A stretch of 64,000 nucleotides of DNA from Neisseria animaloris (GCF_900637855.1 NZ_LR134440.1:1240001-1304000), one strand, 5' to 3'. Shown: positions 29,619 through 40,109, counted from the stretch's first letter. The notes: generated by a model from the letters alone, not told the origin. Made by a program: numbers and translations.

Positions 29619-30155
29619 ATGAAAAACAAAATATTACTCGCAGGCATATTGGCTCTAGCCGCCTGCACACCTGCCCATGAAGACTTGAAAACTTGGACGC
29701 AAGAAACCCAACAGCAAGCAAAAGCGAAGATAATTCCTTTTGAAGAACCAGTAATCAATCCACCGAAACCCTATACACCACCTGCTCATACCGGATTAAA
29801 CGCTTTCGACAACAAACGCCTTAACAATGCTCAACAAGGCGCAAATGCACCCAATATGGATCGGCCCAAAGAAGTACTTGAGGGTTTTAGCTTGGAAAAT
29901 CTGAAATATGTTGGAATGTTAAAGAAAGATAACCAAACTTCCGGATATGTAGAAGCAAACGGTCATGTTTACACCGTTCATGTGGGTAACTATATTGGAC
30001 AGAACTTTGGGCATATCCAGTCAATAGTACCCGATAAGATTTTGCTGACAGAAGTTGTAGAAGATAGCTACGGCAACTGGACTTACCGAAAAACTGAATT
30101 ACCATTGAGCAGCGGATCAGAAAAGAATACCGCAACAGTTCAAAACAATAAATAA
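29619..30155 (+). CDS. pilP: Type IV pilus lipoprotein PilP
   Basis: 178 residues. Lipoprotein signal [19 protein letters not shown] (lipobox LAAC) places it on the inner membrane. A Pro-rich disordered linker (residues 40-80) is followed by the beta-sandwich HR domain ([19 protein letters not shown] onward) that contacts PilQ. Connects PilNO with the secretin. Fourth gene of the operon. Confidence 0.93.
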   Translation: MKNKILLAGILALAACTPAHEDLKTWTQETQQQAKAKIIPFEEPVINPPKPYTPPAHTGLNAFDNKRLNNAQQGANAPNMDRPKEVLEGFSLENLKYVGMLKKDNQTSGYVEANGHVYTVHVGNYIGQNFGHIQSIVPDKILLTEVVEDSYGNWTYRKTELPLSSGSEKNTATVQNNK

Positions 30156-30172
30156 TAAAGGGGCATCACATT

Positions 30173-32356
30173 ATGAAATTATACAATGTAAAAAAAGTTC
30201 TTTCCGCCATCGGCGTAGGATTTGCTGTTCAGGCAGCTTTTGCAGGCAATATTACCGATATCCATGTTTCCACTTTGCCTGGCAACCAAAAAATCATCAA
30301 AATCAAATTTGATGAGGGGGCTGCCCTCCCTCGAGGTTTCATTACCAATGCACCTCCCCGCATCGCTTTGGATTTCAGCGGCACGAACCTTCAACTACCC
30401 CAACCAGTTTTGGAATATGCCGATCCATTGCTAAATCAAATTACTACTGCACAAAATAATAATCGCAGTCGTATTGTGCTCGGATTAAATAAAACTGGCC
30501 AATACAGCACCGAGATTAAAGGCAATGAGGTGTGGGTGTATGTGAATGAAGCTTCTAAAGCAAATAATTCTGTTGCACACCCCACATCAAACAAAACCGA
30601 TTATGTTGCTGCATCTAGTCATACTCGTAAGACTGCTTCCAAAGTGCCATTGGAGCAACTTACTACGTCGGCAAACATCGACTTCCGTAAGGGTCCACGC
30701 AATTCAGGTGTTGTAGAGCTAAGTGCGCCATCCTTTACAGGAGAACCTGAAGTCAAACAGCAAAGTGACCGTATTATTGTTACCCTTAAAAATTATCCTT
30801 TGCCTACGCAAGCACAGCGTGCTTTAGATGTAACCGACTTCAATACACCTGTACGTAACATTACTATGAAGCGTATTGGAAACGATACTCAGCTGGTAAT
30901 TAAAAACAATGGCAGTTGGGAAGTACGTACCAAAACGGGATCAGGTCGATTCAGCTTCGAGATTAACCCCAAAAGCAATGTTAGTGCTTTGGGTTTGAAC
31001 AAAAATAGTAATAAGTCATTTAACGGCAAGAAAGTTTCTTTAGACTTCCAAGATATTGAGGTACGTACTATCCTGCAAATTCTTGCGAAAGAATCTGGGT
31101 TAAATATTGTGGCCAGCGACACCGTTAATGGAAGAATGACCTTATCTCTAAAAGATGTACCTTGGGATCAAGCCTTGGATTTGGTTCTTCAAGCTCGTAA
31201 TCTTGATATGCGCCGCCAAGGTAATATCATTAATGTTGCTCCGCGCGATGAGCTGTTGGCTAAAGATAAGGCAACTTTGCAAGCACAAAAAGAAATTGAT
31301 GACTTAGGTCCATTATTTTCACAAACCTTCCAGTTGAAATACAAAAATGTAGAGGAATTCCGCAAAATCCTTCGTTTAGACGAAAATGGTGGAAATGGCG
31401 ATAGCCGTAACTCTATGTTGAGCAGTCGTGGTAGCGCCTTAATTGATCCTGCTACAAACACGTTAATTATTTCTGATAACCGGGGAGTTATTCAAAAATT
31501 CCAAAAACTCATTGACGAATTGGATGTCCCAACACGCCAAGTCATGGTGGAAGCCCGTATTGTTGAAGCTAACGACGGTTTTTCTCGCAGCTTAGGTGTG
31601 AAGTTTGGCTATCAAGGTATCAATGGCAGAAGCAGCATAGGTTCCGACTGGGCTAATGCTATTAATAACTTAAACACTAAAGCAAAAAATAACAACACGT
31701 TGGCTAACTCGGCTTTAAGTGGCTCCCAAACCCGCCCTACACTGGATCCATTTATACTGAACCCCAATGTTAACTTGCCTTTGGCATCCGCCACTTCAAG
31801 CATTGCTTTGGTACGTGCAATCTCATCAGGTGCATTGGGACTGGAATTACAAGCTATGCAAGAGCAAAGTAAAGGTAAAGTTATTTCCAATCCGCGTGTA
31901 TTGACTCAAGACCGTAAGGAAGCAATTATTGAATCTGGTACAGAGATTCCTTATGAAGAAGCCACTTCCAGCGGTGCAACATCAATTACCTTTAAAAAGG
32001 CTGTATTGGGTTTAACAGTTACACCCAACATTACTCCTGACGGTCAGGTAATTATGTCTGTCAAAATTAATAAAGACAGCCCCACCGATTGCGTAGCAAG
32101 CGGCACAACCACTAAGTGTATCAATACCAAACAACTGCAAACCCAAGCTATGGTTGAAGATGGCGGTACGTTGATCGTTGGTGGTATTTATGAGGAAGAA
32201 AACGGCAATACCGTAAGCAAAGTTCCTCTGTTGGGTGATATTCCTGTGGTAGGCAATTTGTTCAAATCACGTGTTCGCAATGAAGCTCGTCGCGAATTGC
32301 TGATCTTCATTACGCCGCGCATTATGGATAATGTCGGCAGCAACTTGCGCTACTAA
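30173..32356 (+). CDS. pilQ: Type IV pilus secretin PilQ
   Basis: 727 residues. Signal peptide ends near AFA (about 24); two AMIN domains (about 25-120 and 165-270) bind peptidoglycan; an STN/N0 domain (about 290-350) and N1 domain lead to the C-terminal secretin channel with VEARIVEAN and [14 protein letters not shown]. It forms the outer-membrane pore for pili and DNA uptake. The meningococcal small basic repeats (PAKQQAA type) expected between the AMIN domains are absent; the linker is instead Ser/Thr/Lys-rich. Last of pilMNOPQ. Confidence 0.95.
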   Translation: MKLYNVKKVLSAIGVGFAVQAAFAGNITDIHVSTLPGNQKIIKIKFDEGAALPRGFITNAPPRIALDFSGTNLQLPQPVLEYADPLLNQITTAQNNNRSRIVLGLNKTGQYSTEIKGNEVWVYVNEASKANNSVAHPTSNKTDYVAASSHTRKTASKVPLEQLTTSANIDFRKGPRNSGVVELSAPSFTGEPEVKQQSDRIIVTLKNYPLPTQAQRALDVTDFNTPVRNITMKRIGNDTQLVIKNNGSWEVRTKTGSGRFSFEINPKSNVSALGLNKNSNKSFNGKKVSLDFQDIEVRTILQILAKESGLNIVASDTVNGRMTLSLKDVPWDQALDLVLQARNLDMRRQGNIINVAPRDELLAKDKATLQAQKEIDDLGPLFSQTFQLKYKNVEEFRKILRLDENGGNGDSRNSMLSSRGSALIDPATNTLIISDNRGVIQKFQKLIDELDVPTRQVMVEARIVEANDGFSRSLGVKFGYQGINGRSSIGSDWANAINNLNTKAKNNNTLANSALSGSQTRPTLDPFILNPNVNLPLASATSSIALVRAISSGALGLELQAMQEQSKGKVISNPRVLTQDRKEAIIESGTEIPYEEATSSGATSITFKKAVLGLTVTPNITPDGQVIMSVKINKDSPTDCVASGTTTKCINTKQLQTQAMVEDGGTLIVGGIYEEENGNTVSKVPLLGDIPVVGNLFKSRVRNEARRELLIFITPRIMDNVGSNLRY

Positions 32357-32412
32357 ATATAAACCGTACGTAAGCAAACACTTTGTGTAAGTTTTCGTTT
32401 AAAATGCCTGCT

Positions 32413-32934
32413 ATGGAGAACATAGCAGGCAATTTATTTTTTATCGGCTTGATGGGAGCGGGGAAGACGACTTTAGGCAAATATACTGCCCAAGCTTTAG
32501 GTCGCCCTTTTTACGATAGTGATCAAGAAATCTGTAAGCGTACCGGTGTATCTATTCCAACTATTTTTGAATTGGAAGGAGAAGACGGTTTCCGTGAACG
32601 CGAAGCCGCTGTTATTGATGAGCTGACTGCGTTAAACAATATTGTTTTGGCTACAGGCGGCGGGGCGGTAATGCGTGAGGAGAATCGCAGCAAACTATGT
32701 ACACGCGGAACAGTTATTTATCTACATGCTCGTCCCGAAATTCTGCTGGAGCGTACACGTCATGACAACAACCGCCCCTTGCTACAAGTAGAAGATCCAT
32801 TGGTTAAATTGCAAGAATTATACAATCTCCGAGACGGCGTTTACCGCTCTGTTGCTGACATTGTGATTGAACCAACTCACCAAAACTGCCATAAAACCGT
32901 AGAAAAATTACTACAACTGTTGTCACAAAAATAG
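32413..32934 (+). CDS. aroK: Shikimate kinase
   Basis: About 173 residues from ATG 32413 ([19 protein letters not shown]). P-loop GLMGAGKTT, shikimate-binding [11 protein letters not shown], the Arg lid region and GGGAV are all present. Phosphorylates shikimate with ATP. No clear ribosome site precedes 32413; an alternative ATG at 32404 would add three residues, and a TTG at 32383 is less likely. It follows pilQ by 56 bp and precedes aroB, an order seen in many proteobacteria. Confidence 0.93.
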   Translation: MENIAGNLFFIGLMGAGKTTLGKYTAQALGRPFYDSDQEICKRTGVSIPTIFELEGEDGFREREAAVIDELTALNNIVLATGGGAVMREENRSKLCTRGTVIYLHARPEILLERTRHDNNRPLLQVEDPLVKLQELYNLRDGVYRSVADIVIEPTHQNCHKTVEKLLQLLSQK

Positions 32935-32967
32935 GTACCGCCCGACGGTATGCTTAAAAACTCTCAG

Positions 32968-33008
32968 GAGCCGTCTGAAAACATAATTCATCTTGTTTCA
33001 GACGGCCT
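32968..33008 (+). terminator. DUS hairpin after aroK
   Basis: GAGCCGTCTGAAA and TTTCAGACGGCCT pair with one mismatch around a loop of about 16 nt. The rest of the 383-bp gap to aroB (32935-33317) is AT-rich, holds a TGTTGTACAACA palindrome at 33233-33244 and a single DUS at about 33285, and has no convincing gene. Confidence 0.6.
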
Positions 33009-33317
33009 GCTTATATTAAAAATGTTGATATTAAAACGGATAAATTGAGAGTTTAAATAAAAATACCCAATACAAACGCAGTTTAAAATAACTGCCAACT
33101 GTGCCAAATACACAATAAATAACGGTTTAAAAAACGATAACTCTTTTTTATTCGCAATATCCACCTGCTATATCGGTTAAGGAATACCCGGACCGGCCCA
33201 AATATAGGGGCATATAAATCATGTGGTTTATCTGTTGTACAACAAAATGCAGAACACCTTTGTCGATAACATATCCATTACTAATGGCCGTCTGAAACCA
33301 TGTATACGGAGCTATAA

Positions 33318-34397
33318 ATGCGCACACTAACTGTTGAAACACCTTCCCATCAATACCCTATTTTCATCGGCGAAAACCTACTTGCACAAACCGACACCCT
33401 ACTCCGGCCCTACATAGGAAAAAAAGCAGCAATTGTAACCAATGAAACCATTGCTCCGTTATATCTGCATACGCTTCAGACAGCCTTGGACAAGCTCGGC
33501 ATCCCGCACTTCAGCATTGTTCTGCCCGATGGAGAACGATATAAAGATTGGCAAACACTCAATCTGATTTTTGACGGTTTGATGCAAAACCGCGCCGAAC
33601 GGAAAACCACCCTGATCGCCTTAGGCGGCGGCGTGATCGGTGACATGGTCGGCTTTGCCGCCGCAACTTATCAACGCGGGACCCCTTTTATTCAAATCCC
33701 AACCACTCTACTCAGCCAAGTCGATTCTTCTGTCGGCGGCAAAACGGCCATCAACCATCCGCTCGGCAAAAACATGATTGGTGCGTTTTACCAACCTCAG
33801 GCTGTACTTGCAGACTTAAGCACCCTTGGTACCCTTCCCCGCCGTGAGCTTTCAGCCGGCATGGCCGAAGTTGTCAAATACGGAGCACTCGGCGATCTTG
33901 ATTTTCTTGAATGGCTGGAACAAAACATAACCGCCCTGATGCGGCAGGATCAGGCTGTCTTAACCGAAGCCGTTTATCATTGCTGCCGCATGAAAGCCGA
34001 CATCGTTGCCCAAGACGAAACCGAGCAAGGCATACGCGCCTGGCTGAATCTGGGGCACACTTTCGGCCATGCCATTGAAGCAGAAATGGGCTATGGCGTA
34101 TGGCTGCACGGCGAGGCAGTTGCCGCAGGCATGGTATTGGCCTGCCGTCTTTCGGAACAATTAGGTCGTCTGAAAAGTAAAGATACCGAGCGCATTGCCA
34201 CATTACTCGAAAAAGCGGAATTGCCGGTTGCTCCGCCCCGCTTCGACTTTGAAAAATGGATTGCCCATATGCAGCACGACAAAAAAGTCAGCAGCGGCGT
34301 TATGCGTTTTGTCGGTTTAAACCGTTTGGGCGAAGCAAACATTACTGAAATTACCGATATGGAAATTTTAAGAAAAACACTGCAACCTTACGTATAA
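33318..34397 (+). CDS. aroB: 3-dehydroquinate synthase
   Basis: 359 residues. NAD-dependent conversion of DAHP to 3-dehydroquinate, second step of the shikimate pathway. NAD-binding [16 protein letters not shown] and [19 protein letters not shown], active-site [19 protein letters not shown], and the zinc ligands in the [12 protein letters not shown] region are visible. GGAG lies 7 nt before the ATG. Probably has its own promoter, since the gap to aroK is long. Confidence 0.96.
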   Translation: MRTLTVETPSHQYPIFIGENLLAQTDTLLRPYIGKKAAIVTNETIAPLYLHTLQTALDKLGIPHFSIVLPDGERYKDWQTLNLIFDGLMQNRAERKTTLIALGGGVIGDMVGFAAATYQRGTPFIQIPTTLLSQVDSSVGGKTAINHPLGKNMIGAFYQPQAVLADLSTLGTLPRRELSAGMAEVVKYGALGDLDFLEWLEQNITALMRQDQAVLTEAVYHCCRMKADIVAQDETEQGIRAWLNLGHTFGHAIEAEMGYGVWLHGEAVAAGMVLACRLSEQLGRLKSKDTERIATLLEKAELPVAPPRFDFEKWIAHMQHDKKVSSGVMRFVGLNRLGEANITEITDMEILRKTLQPYV

Positions 34398-34416
34398 AGC
34401 CTGATAATGAAAGTAA

Positions 34417-34450
34417 GAGGCCGTCTGAAACCCTTTTCAGACGGCCTCTT
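34417..34450. terminator. Bidirectional DUS-hairpin terminator between aroB and mtgA
   Basis: GAGGCCGTCTGAAA and TTTTCAGACGGCCTC pair around a 5-nt loop between convergent genes. Confidence 0.85.
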
Positions 34451-34478
34451 GCCGGTTTTATGCTCATCAATGGTTCTG

Positions 34479-35165
34479 CTAATCCGTATCCGGCAACTCC
34501 GCCGAACCCATGCGCCGCAAAATAATGTTCGTCTTCGCACGCAGTCCTCTGTCGCGCGGGTTTTCGGCGTAATACAGCGGGCGCGGCACACGCGCGGCCA
34601 GTTGCGCGGCCTGCTGCTTGGTCAGCTTGGCTGCCGGTTTTTTATAAAAGTGCTGCGACGCGGCTTCCGCCCCGAAAATGCCGTAACCCCATTCGATGGA
34701 GTTCAAATACAGCTCGAAAATGCGGTCTTTGTCGGTGGTCGCTTCCATCATCGCCGTAATCGCCGCTTCTTCCGCCTTGCGCCAGTAGCTGCGGTTTTCG
34801 TTTAAAAACAGGTTCTTAGCCAACTGCTGGCTGATGGTCGAACCGCCGCCGCGGATTCTGCCGCTGCGCTGGTTGCGTTTGATGGCGTTGCGGATGCCGC
34901 TCCAATCAAAACCGCCGTGGGCGGCAAATTTGGCATCTTCCGAGGCAATCAGGGCTTTTTTGAGATTGATGGAAATTTGGTCGTAAGGCACCCAACGGTA
35001 ATCCAGTTCCACGTCTTTGCCCTTATCGCGGAAATCGCTCATGCGCATGCTCATAAACGCGGTTTTGTGCGGTGCCACGGCGCGGTAGGTAATGATGTTG
35101 CCGTACACATAGGCGTTAAACAGAATAAAGGCGGCAAAAGGCAGTGCAATCAGCCATTTAATCAT
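34479..35165 (-). CDS. mtgA: Monofunctional biosynthetic peptidoglycan glycosyltransferase
   Basis: 228 residues. One N-terminal membrane helix (3-20), then a GT51 domain: catalytic Glu in ALIASEDAKFAAHGGFDWSG, GGSTISQQLAKNLFLNENRS and YLNSIEWGYGIFGAEAAS. It polymerises lipid II without a transpeptidase. The start lies 1 nt after the aroE stop, so the two are co-transcribed. It is the second GT51 enzyme in the window besides PonA. Confidence 0.95.
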   Translation of the reverse strand: MIKWLIALPFAAFILFNAYVYGNIITYRAVAPHKTAFMSMRMSDFRDKGKDVELDYRWVPYDQISINLKKALIASEDAKFAAHGGFDWSGIRNAIKRNQRSGRIRGGGSTISQQLAKNLFLNENRSYWRKAEEAAITAMMEATTDKDRIFELYLNSIEWGYGIFGAEAASQHFYKKPAAKLTKQQAAQLAARVPRPLYYAENPRDRGLRAKTNIILRRMGSAELPDTD

Positions 35166-35166
35166 T

Positions 35167-35988
35167 TCAGACGGCCTCTTTCATATATCGGATAACGGGC
35201 TTGATGTCCGGCTCGAAACCCCGCCACAAGGCATAAGCACACGCGGCCTGCCCCACCAACATGCCCAAGCCGTCGGCCGTTTTCTGCGCACCCGAACGGC
35301 GGGCGAAATCCAGAAACGCCTGCGCACCTTCGCCGTACACCATATCGTAGGCCAATTCGCACGCGCCGAACACGCCTGCCTCTACATCGGGAATGCTGCC
35401 ACTCAAACCGCCCGACGTGCCGTTGATAACGATATCGAAATGATGATGCGGCAAAGCATCCAACGGGGCCGTCTGAATACCGAAACGCGCCGCCAGCTCT
35501 TCCGCTTTGGCCGGTGTGCGGTTGGCAACGGTAACGGCGGCGGGCTGCTGCGCCAACAGCACGGGAATCACGCCACGCACGGCTCCGCCCGCACCCAAAA
35601 TCAGAATCCGCTTGCCCGCAATCTCCACGCCCTGCGCCTGAAGAATATCGTTGACCAAGCCTGCACCGTCGGTGTTGTCGCCGCGAAAACGCCCGCCGCC
35701 CAACGGAATAACCGTATTCACCGCCTCCGCCGCCTGCGCCCGTTCGGAATGCTCGTCCACCCAATCGTAAGCATCGGTTTTAAACGGCACGGTTACATTC
35801 GCCCCCTGCCCGCCTTCGGCAAAAAAACGTGCCGCCGCCTCGGCAAACGCACCCGGTTCGGCCAAAATGCGTTCGTATTCAATCTGCACGCCTTCCTGAG
35901 CGGCAAACTGCTGATGGATTTGCGGCGACTTGCTGTGTGCAATCGGGTTGCCGAACACGGCATAACGGGGTTTGGTGCTGTTCATCAT
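35167..35988 (-). CDS. aroE: Shikimate dehydrogenase
   Basis: 273 residues from ATG 35988; a second ATG directly follows. Reduces 3-dehydroshikimate to shikimate with NADPH. Substrate-binding [17 protein letters not shown], catalytic Lys in [11 protein letters not shown], the Rossmann loop [11 protein letters not shown] and [10 protein letters not shown] are visible. CAGG precedes the start. The frame is open to 36261 but the extension overlaps the divergent glnA control region and is not family-like. A -10-like TATAAT lies at 36021-36016 on this strand. Confidence 0.95.
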   Translation of the reverse strand: MMNSTKPRYAVFGNPIAHSKSPQIHQQFAAQEGVQIEYERILAEPGAFAEAAARFFAEGGQGANVTVPFKTDAYDWVDEHSERAQAAEAVNTVIPLGGGRFRGDNTDGAGLVNDILQAQGVEIAGKRILILGAGGAVRGVIPVLLAQQPAAVTVANRTPAKAEELAARFGIQTAPLDALPHHHFDIVINGTSGGLSGSIPDVEAGVFGACELAYDMVYGEGAQAFLDFARRSGAQKTADGLGMLVGQAACAYALWRGFEPDIKPVIRYMKEAV

Positions 35989-36080
35989 AAAAACCTGCTG
36001 TGGAATAACCGCCGTATTATATAGTGAAACCCACACCCTGCCGCATCCGTATCGCTTGTGCTGCAAAACCTTACAAATTG

Positions 36081-36110
36081 TTGACAATCTATACCCGCTA
36101 AACTTATATT
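36081..36110 (+). promoter_or_regulatory. Probable glnA promoter
   Basis: A perfect TTGACA (36081-36086) with an 18-nt spacer and TATATT (36105-36110) lies about 180 nt before the glnA ATG in the 301-bp aroE-glnA gap. A DUS sits in the predicted leader (about 36121). I see no sigma-54 promoter. Confidence 0.6.
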
Positions 36111-36289
36111 TAACCGTCCTAGGCCGTCTGAAAAACACCTCGCCGAAACCGCGGCAAGGCAGATTTATTTTTACGCCGCCGCCTTTTTCAGGCTTGCTTA
36201 TGGCACAATACGCCCATACCCGATTTGCGCTCCGCGCACTCCAAATCCGGCACGTTTTCATCTTCCCTATTCCCCAGCAGGAGCTTTAT

Positions 36290-37708
36290 ATGTCTGTTAA
36301 AGATGTTGTCAAACTGATTGAAGAAAACGAAATACGTTTCGTTGATTTGCGCTTTACCGATACCAAAGGCAAACAGCACCACTTCACGATTCCCTCGCGC
36401 GTTGTTTTGGACGACCCCGAAGAATGGTTTGAAAACGGCCAAGCTTTCGACGGCTCGTCTATCGGCGGCTGGAAAGGTATACAGGCTTCCGACATGCAGC
36501 TGCGCCCCGACGCATCCACCGCCTACATCGACCCTTTCTACGACGATGCCACCCTCGTTTTGACCTGCGACGTAATCGACCCTGCCAACGGTCAAGGCTA
36601 CGACCGCGACCCGCGCTCCATCGCCCGCCGCGCCGAAGCCTACCTGAAATCTTCAGGCATCGGCGATACCGCGTTCTTCGGCCCCGAGCCTGAATTTTTC
36701 GTGTTCGACGGCATTGAATTTGAAACCCACATGCACAAAGCGCGTTTCGAAATCACTTCCGAAAGCGGCGCATGGAGCAGCGGCAAACACTTCGACGGCC
36801 AAAACACCGGCCACCGCCCCTTCGTGAAAGGCGGCTACGCCCCCGTTGCCCCCGTAGATGCCGGCCAAGACCTGCGTTCGGCCATGGTAAACGTGCTCGA
36901 AGAAATCGGCATCCCCGTTGAAGTGCACCACTCCGAAGTCGGCACCGGCACGCAAATGGAAATCGGCACCAAATTCAGTACCCTGCTGAAACGCGCCGAC
37001 TGGACGCAAAACATGAAATACGTCATTCTCAACGTCGCCCACAACTTCGGCAAAACCGCCACCTTTATGCCCAAACCGCTGATGGGCGACAACGGCAGCG
37101 GCATGCACGTTCACCAATCCATTTGGAAAGACGGCCAAAACCTGTTTGCAGGCGACGGTTATGCCGGTTTGTCCGACACCGCCCTGTATTACATCGGCGG
37201 CATCATCAAACATGCCAAAGCCCTGAATGCGATTACCAACCCCTCCACCAATTCCTACAAGCGTTTGGTGCCGCACTTCGAAGCGCCGACCAAGCTGGCT
37301 TATTCTGCCAAAAACCGTTCTGCTTCCATCCGCATTCCGTCGGTAAACAGCAGCAAAGCCCGCCGCATCGAAGCGCGCTTCCCCGACCCGACCGCCAACC
37401 CCTATTTGTGCTTCGCCGCCTTGCTGATGGCAGGTTTGGACGGCATTCAAAACAAAATCCATCCGGGCGACCCGGCCGATAAAAACCTCTACGACCTGCC
37501 GCCTGAAGAAGACGCATTGGTGCCGACCGTGTGCGCTTCGCTCGAAGAAGCTTTGGAGGCATTGAAAGCCGACCACGAATTTCTGTTGCGCGGCGGTGTG
37601 TTCAGTAAAGACTGGATCGAGAGCTACATCGCGTTTAAATCGGAAGACGTGAAACGCATCCGCATGGCACCGCATCCGCTGGAATTTGAAATGTATTATT
37701 CACTGTAA
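36290..37708 (+). CDS. glnA: Glutamine synthetase type I
   Basis: 472 residues, dodecameric GSI-beta size. Makes glutamine from glutamate, ammonia and ATP. Motifs in order: DGSSIGGWK, the metal-binding [12 protein letters not shown], the [18 protein letters not shown] loop, the ATP-site [16 protein letters not shown] and [14 protein letters not shown]. The adenylylation tyrosine is present in [10 protein letters not shown], so regulation by GlnE is expected. ATG 36290 is preceded by CAGGAG; the frame is open far upstream, but that part runs through the promoter region. Confidence 0.96.
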   Translation: MSVKDVVKLIEENEIRFVDLRFTDTKGKQHHFTIPSRVVLDDPEEWFENGQAFDGSSIGGWKGIQASDMQLRPDASTAYIDPFYDDATLVLTCDVIDPANGQGYDRDPRSIARRAEAYLKSSGIGDTAFFGPEPEFFVFDGIEFETHMHKARFEITSESGAWSSGKHFDGQNTGHRPFVKGGYAPVAPVDAGQDLRSAMVNVLEEIGIPVEVHHSEVGTGTQMEIGTKFSTLLKRADWTQNMKYVILNVAHNFGKTATFMPKPLMGDNGSGMHVHQSIWKDGQNLFAGDGYAGLSDTALYYIGGIIKHAKALNAITNPSTNSYKRLVPHFEAPTKLAYSAKNRSASIRIPSVNSSKARRIEARFPDPTANPYLCFAALLMAGLDGIQNKIHPGDPADKNLYDLPPEEDALVPTVCASLEEALEALKADHEFLLRGGVFSKDWIESYIAFKSEDVKRIRMAPHPLEFEMYYSL

Positions 37709-37723
37709 ACATCTCGGCAAGCA

Positions 37724-37760
37724 AAAATCCCAAGCCTTGAAACAGGGCTTGGGATTTTTA
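37724..37760 (+). terminator. Rho-independent terminator of glnA
   Basis: AAAAATCCCAAGCC and GGCTTGGGATTTTT form a 14-bp stem around a 9-nt loop, ending in a T run. Unlike most terminators here it contains no DUS. Confidence 0.9.
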
Positions 37761-37828
37761 TATAAGCTTACGGCGCCAAAACTTTTCAGTATTCCAGAAA
37801 TAACAGCATTTCAATGACAACTAACTTC

Positions 37829-37871
37829 AGGCCGTCTGAACATAAGCTCAATATACTTTTCAGACGGCCTC
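37829..37871 (-). terminator. DUS-hairpin terminator of the MBL-fold gene
   Basis: CAGGCCGTCTGAA pairs with TTCAGACGGCCT around a loop of about 17 nt, 10 bp after the stop at 37882. Confidence 0.7.
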
Positions 37872-37881
37872 GGTCTTTATA

Positions 37882-38847
37882 TTACTTCTTGCAACTTCCC
37901 GTCTTAGTACCGCTTTTCAGGGAGTAAATATCACAATCTTCCGCAAATGCCAGCTTACCCTGATAGGTTTTGCGGATAGCTGCGGATGTTGCCGGTTTCA
38001 CATTTTCGGTACGGCGCATGAAATGTGTAAGCACCACACTGCGGCTGCCGGTTTGTTGGGCAATCCTGCCGATTTCGGAAGGTATCATATGCAGTTTGAC
38101 GGCAACACGGTCGGTACTGCTTTCCGGTACGGCATTGTGGGCGATGAAAATATCCGTATTTTTCGCCAGCACATCCAAAGTTTTACCGATGTTGCTGGTA
38201 TCACCCGACACGGTTACTGAGCAGCCGTTTTTCTCGATACGCCAGCCTAAAGAAGGCAGCAGGCCGTGTTCTACGGGAATCGCTTTCAAGGTAAAACCGC
38301 CGAGTTTGGTTTCAAACAGTTTGGGCTGTTTTTTATCGGCGTTAACGGCTATCGGTTTCAGGGCGAAAGCCGCTTCTCCTGTGAGGAAATCCGACAAATA
38401 AGGATAAACGCCTTTTTCGCCAAACTGCCGCTCTACGAATAACGGCGTGGTCGGGATAGTGTGGTTCCCGGTGGGTCCGTAGACCGGTAAGTCGCGGTTG
38501 CGGCCTGAGAAAAAGGAGGCTTTGACCAATGCGGGCAAATCGTTGGAATGGTCAACGTGGAAATGGGTAAACAGCAAAGCTTCCAAGTCTTTAATGTCGC
38601 CGCCCGCCCGCTCGAAGTTGAGCGACGAACCTGCGCCGAAGTCGATAATGAAACGGGCTTTGCCGTTTTCGCGCACCAGATAGCCGGTAGACGCTCGTTT
38701 GTCGCTTAGCTCAGGACCACCCGAACCGAGCACCACTACGTCCAAGCCGGCATTCGTGCACTGAGCGGCGTGTGCGGCGGCAGGAACGGCGGCCACCCCC
38801 AACATGAGGTTGAAAAAGAATTTGGGTTTTAAGAATCGTGAGTACAT
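37882..38847 (-). CDS. Periplasmic metallo-beta-lactamase-fold hydrolase
   Basis: 321 residues from ATG 38847, chosen because AAGG precedes it and because it yields a signal peptide (cleavage near AHAAQC). The mature part has the zinc motif THFHVDHSND, a VVVLGSGGPELSDKR start and SGDTSN plus THFMRR further on, as in the RNase Z/AtsA-like arylsulfatase branch of the MBL family. Cysteines just after the signal and at the C-terminus could pair in the periplasm. The substrate cannot be told from sequence; arylsulfatase-like labels in databases are tentative. It is flanked by terminators and so probably monocistronic. Confidence 0.8.
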   Translation of the reverse strand: MYSRFLKPKFFFNLMLGVAAVPAAAHAAQCTNAGLDVVVLGSGGPELSDKRASTGYLVRENGKARFIIDFGAGSSLNFERAGGDIKDLEALLFTHFHVDHSNDLPALVKASFFSGRNRDLPVYGPTGNHTIPTTPLFVERQFGEKGVYPYLSDFLTGEAAFALKPIAVNADKKQPKLFETKLGGFTLKAIPVEHGLLPSLGWRIEKNGCSVTVSGDTSNIGKTLDVLAKNTDIFIAHNAVPESSTDRVAVKLHMIPSEIGRIAQQTGSRSVVLTHFMRRTENVKPATSAAIRKTYQGKLAFAEDCDIYSLKSGTKTGSCKK

Positions 38848-38914
38848 TTTTTTAACCTTAAGTCTTGTTATGAAAAAGGATTTAAGCAATGGTGTAAGCA
38901 TAAGGGCGAAGTCG

Positions 38915-38943
38915 GGGCCGTCTGAAAGTTTTCAGACGGCCTC
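38915..38943 (-). terminator. DUS-hairpin terminator of xth
   Basis: GGGCCGTCTGAAA pairs with TTTTCAGACGGCC across a tiny loop, 30 bp after the xth stop. Confidence 0.75.
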
Positions 38944-38972
38944 ATGCCATCGGGCACTCGGGCTAATGTGGC

Positions 38973-39743
38973 TCAAACGGCAAACTTCGCCCACACCGGT
39001 GCATGGTCGCTGGGGCGTTCTTGTGCACGGGTTTCCAAATCCACCTGCACGTCTTGCAGGGCATCGCGCAAGGCGGGGGTGATCAGCAGGTGGTCGATAC
39101 GCAAACCCTGTTTGCGTTGGAACATCGCGCCGCGGTAATCCCACCATGTGTACATCACTTCTTGCGGATAGCGGTGGCGCAGGCTGTCGGTTAAACCCAG
39201 ATCGAGCAGGTTTTGGAACCACGAACGTTCGATACTGGTGCAATGGATTTTTTCGCGCCATTTTTCGGAGTCGTAGCAATCCAAATCGGCTGGAGCGATA
39301 TTGAAATCACCCAGCAACACCAGCTTTTCGTAGCGGCTCATCTCATCGCGCACAAATTCGGTTAACGCGGCAAACCATTGTTCTTTATATTGAAATTTCG
39401 GGCTGTCGGGTGCTTCGCCGTTCACGCAATATACATTAATCACGCGCACGCCACCGATAGTGGCGGCAATCACGCGCCGCTGCGGGTCGTCGGGCAGCGC
39501 AGGCAGGCCGGTGTGTACGTCTTGCGGTTCGGTTTTACTGATGATGGCCACACCGTTATAGGTTTTTTGGCCGCTCCATACGGTATGCCAGCCGCCCATT
39601 TGGAAAACGGCGGCGGGGTATTTGTCTTGATCGAGTTTCAGTTCCTGCAATACCAGAATGTCGGGGTTGTGCTGTTGCAGCCAGTCTTGCACTTGCGGCA
39701 GGCGCACATTGAGGGAATTTACGTTCCAAGTGGCAATTTTCAT
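38973..39743 (-). CDS. xth: Exodeoxyribonuclease III (AP endonuclease)
   Basis: 256 residues, endonuclease/exonuclease/phosphatase fold. Signatures: KIATWNVNSLNVRLPQV at the N-terminus, metal-binding Glu in LVLQELKLDQDKYP, LGDFNIAPADLDCYD, and the catalytic RIDHLLITPAL and PSDHAPVWA at the end. Removes 3' blocks and cuts at abasic sites in base-excision repair. An ArsR-type regulator lies 30 bp upstream on the same strand. Confidence 0.94.
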   Translation of the reverse strand: MKIATWNVNSLNVRLPQVQDWLQQHNPDILVLQELKLDQDKYPAAVFQMGGWHTVWSGQKTYNGVAIISKTEPQDVHTGLPALPDDPQRRVIAATIGGVRVINVYCVNGEAPDSPKFQYKEQWFAALTEFVRDEMSRYEKLVLLGDFNIAPADLDCYDSEKWREKIHCTSIERSWFQNLLDLGLTDSLRHRYPQEVMYTWWDYRGAMFQRKQGLRIDHLLITPALRDALQDVQVDLETRAQERPSDHAPVWAKFAV

Positions 39744-39772
39744 GATATGTTTTGTCTGTTTCCAAATAGTTT

Positions 39773-40069
39773 TCAGACGGCCTCCTTATGACCACTGTTT
39801 TCCTGTACGGCACGGAGTACGGCAGCAATCAGTGGTGAAGTAAGCCGGTATTGCATCACACGGTGGTAGCGGGTGAAATCAACTACTCCGTTGCTACGCA
39901 TTTTGTTCAAATGGTTGGATACGGTGGTTACGTGAATGCCCGTTGCTTGGGCAATTTCTCCTGCACTATGCTCGCTTTCCAACAGCAGCTTCACAATAGC
40001 CAACCGCTGAGGATGGGCAATCAGCTTGAGCTGCATGGCTGTGCGGACGGTATCGGATGATATTTCCAT
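39773..40069 (-). CDS. ArsR-family winged-helix transcriptional regulator
   Basis: 98 residues. The helix-turn-helix SAGEIAQATGIHVTTVSNHL, followed by the wing region NGVVDFTRYHRVMQYRL, is typical ArsR/SmtB. No Cys is present, so classical cysteine metal or thiol-redox sensing is unlikely; the signal is unknown. The last codons (EAV) and stop overlap a DUS (39775-39785). Upstream, a palindrome at 40093-40109 could be its own operator. It may be co-transcribed with xth. Confidence 0.85.
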   Translation of the reverse strand: MEISSDTVRTAMQLKLIAHPQRLAIVKLLLESEHSAGEIAQATGIHVTTVSNHLNKMRSNGVVDFTRYHRVMQYRLTSPLIAAVLRAVQENSGHKEAV

Positions 40070-40092
40070 AGTTATAGTTAGTAGCGGTTTGT

Positions 40093-40109
40093 TATAGAGC
40101 TATTCTATA
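40093..40109. promoter_or_regulatory. Inverted repeat upstream of the ArsR-type gene
   Basis: TATAGA-GCTAT-TCTATA, 24 bp before the regulator's start, suits an autoregulatory operator. The remaining gap to prlC (to 40431) also contains the 10-bp inverted repeat ATCAAACGGG (40302) with CCCGTTTGAT (40345) followed by a T-rich stretch, and two DUS close to prlC. No gene is visible in this 362-bp gap. Confidence 0.35.

Noticed and set aside
33148..33342. Minus-strand 64-residue frame upstream of aroB
   Set aside because: Its N-terminal part overlaps a DUS and the aroB start, there is no ribosome site and no family resemblance; the C-terminal half looks mildly protein-like but is not enough.
36653..37675. 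340-residue minus-strand frame opposite glnA
   Set aside because: Complement of a highly expressed, codon-biased gene; no recognisable motif and no start signal.
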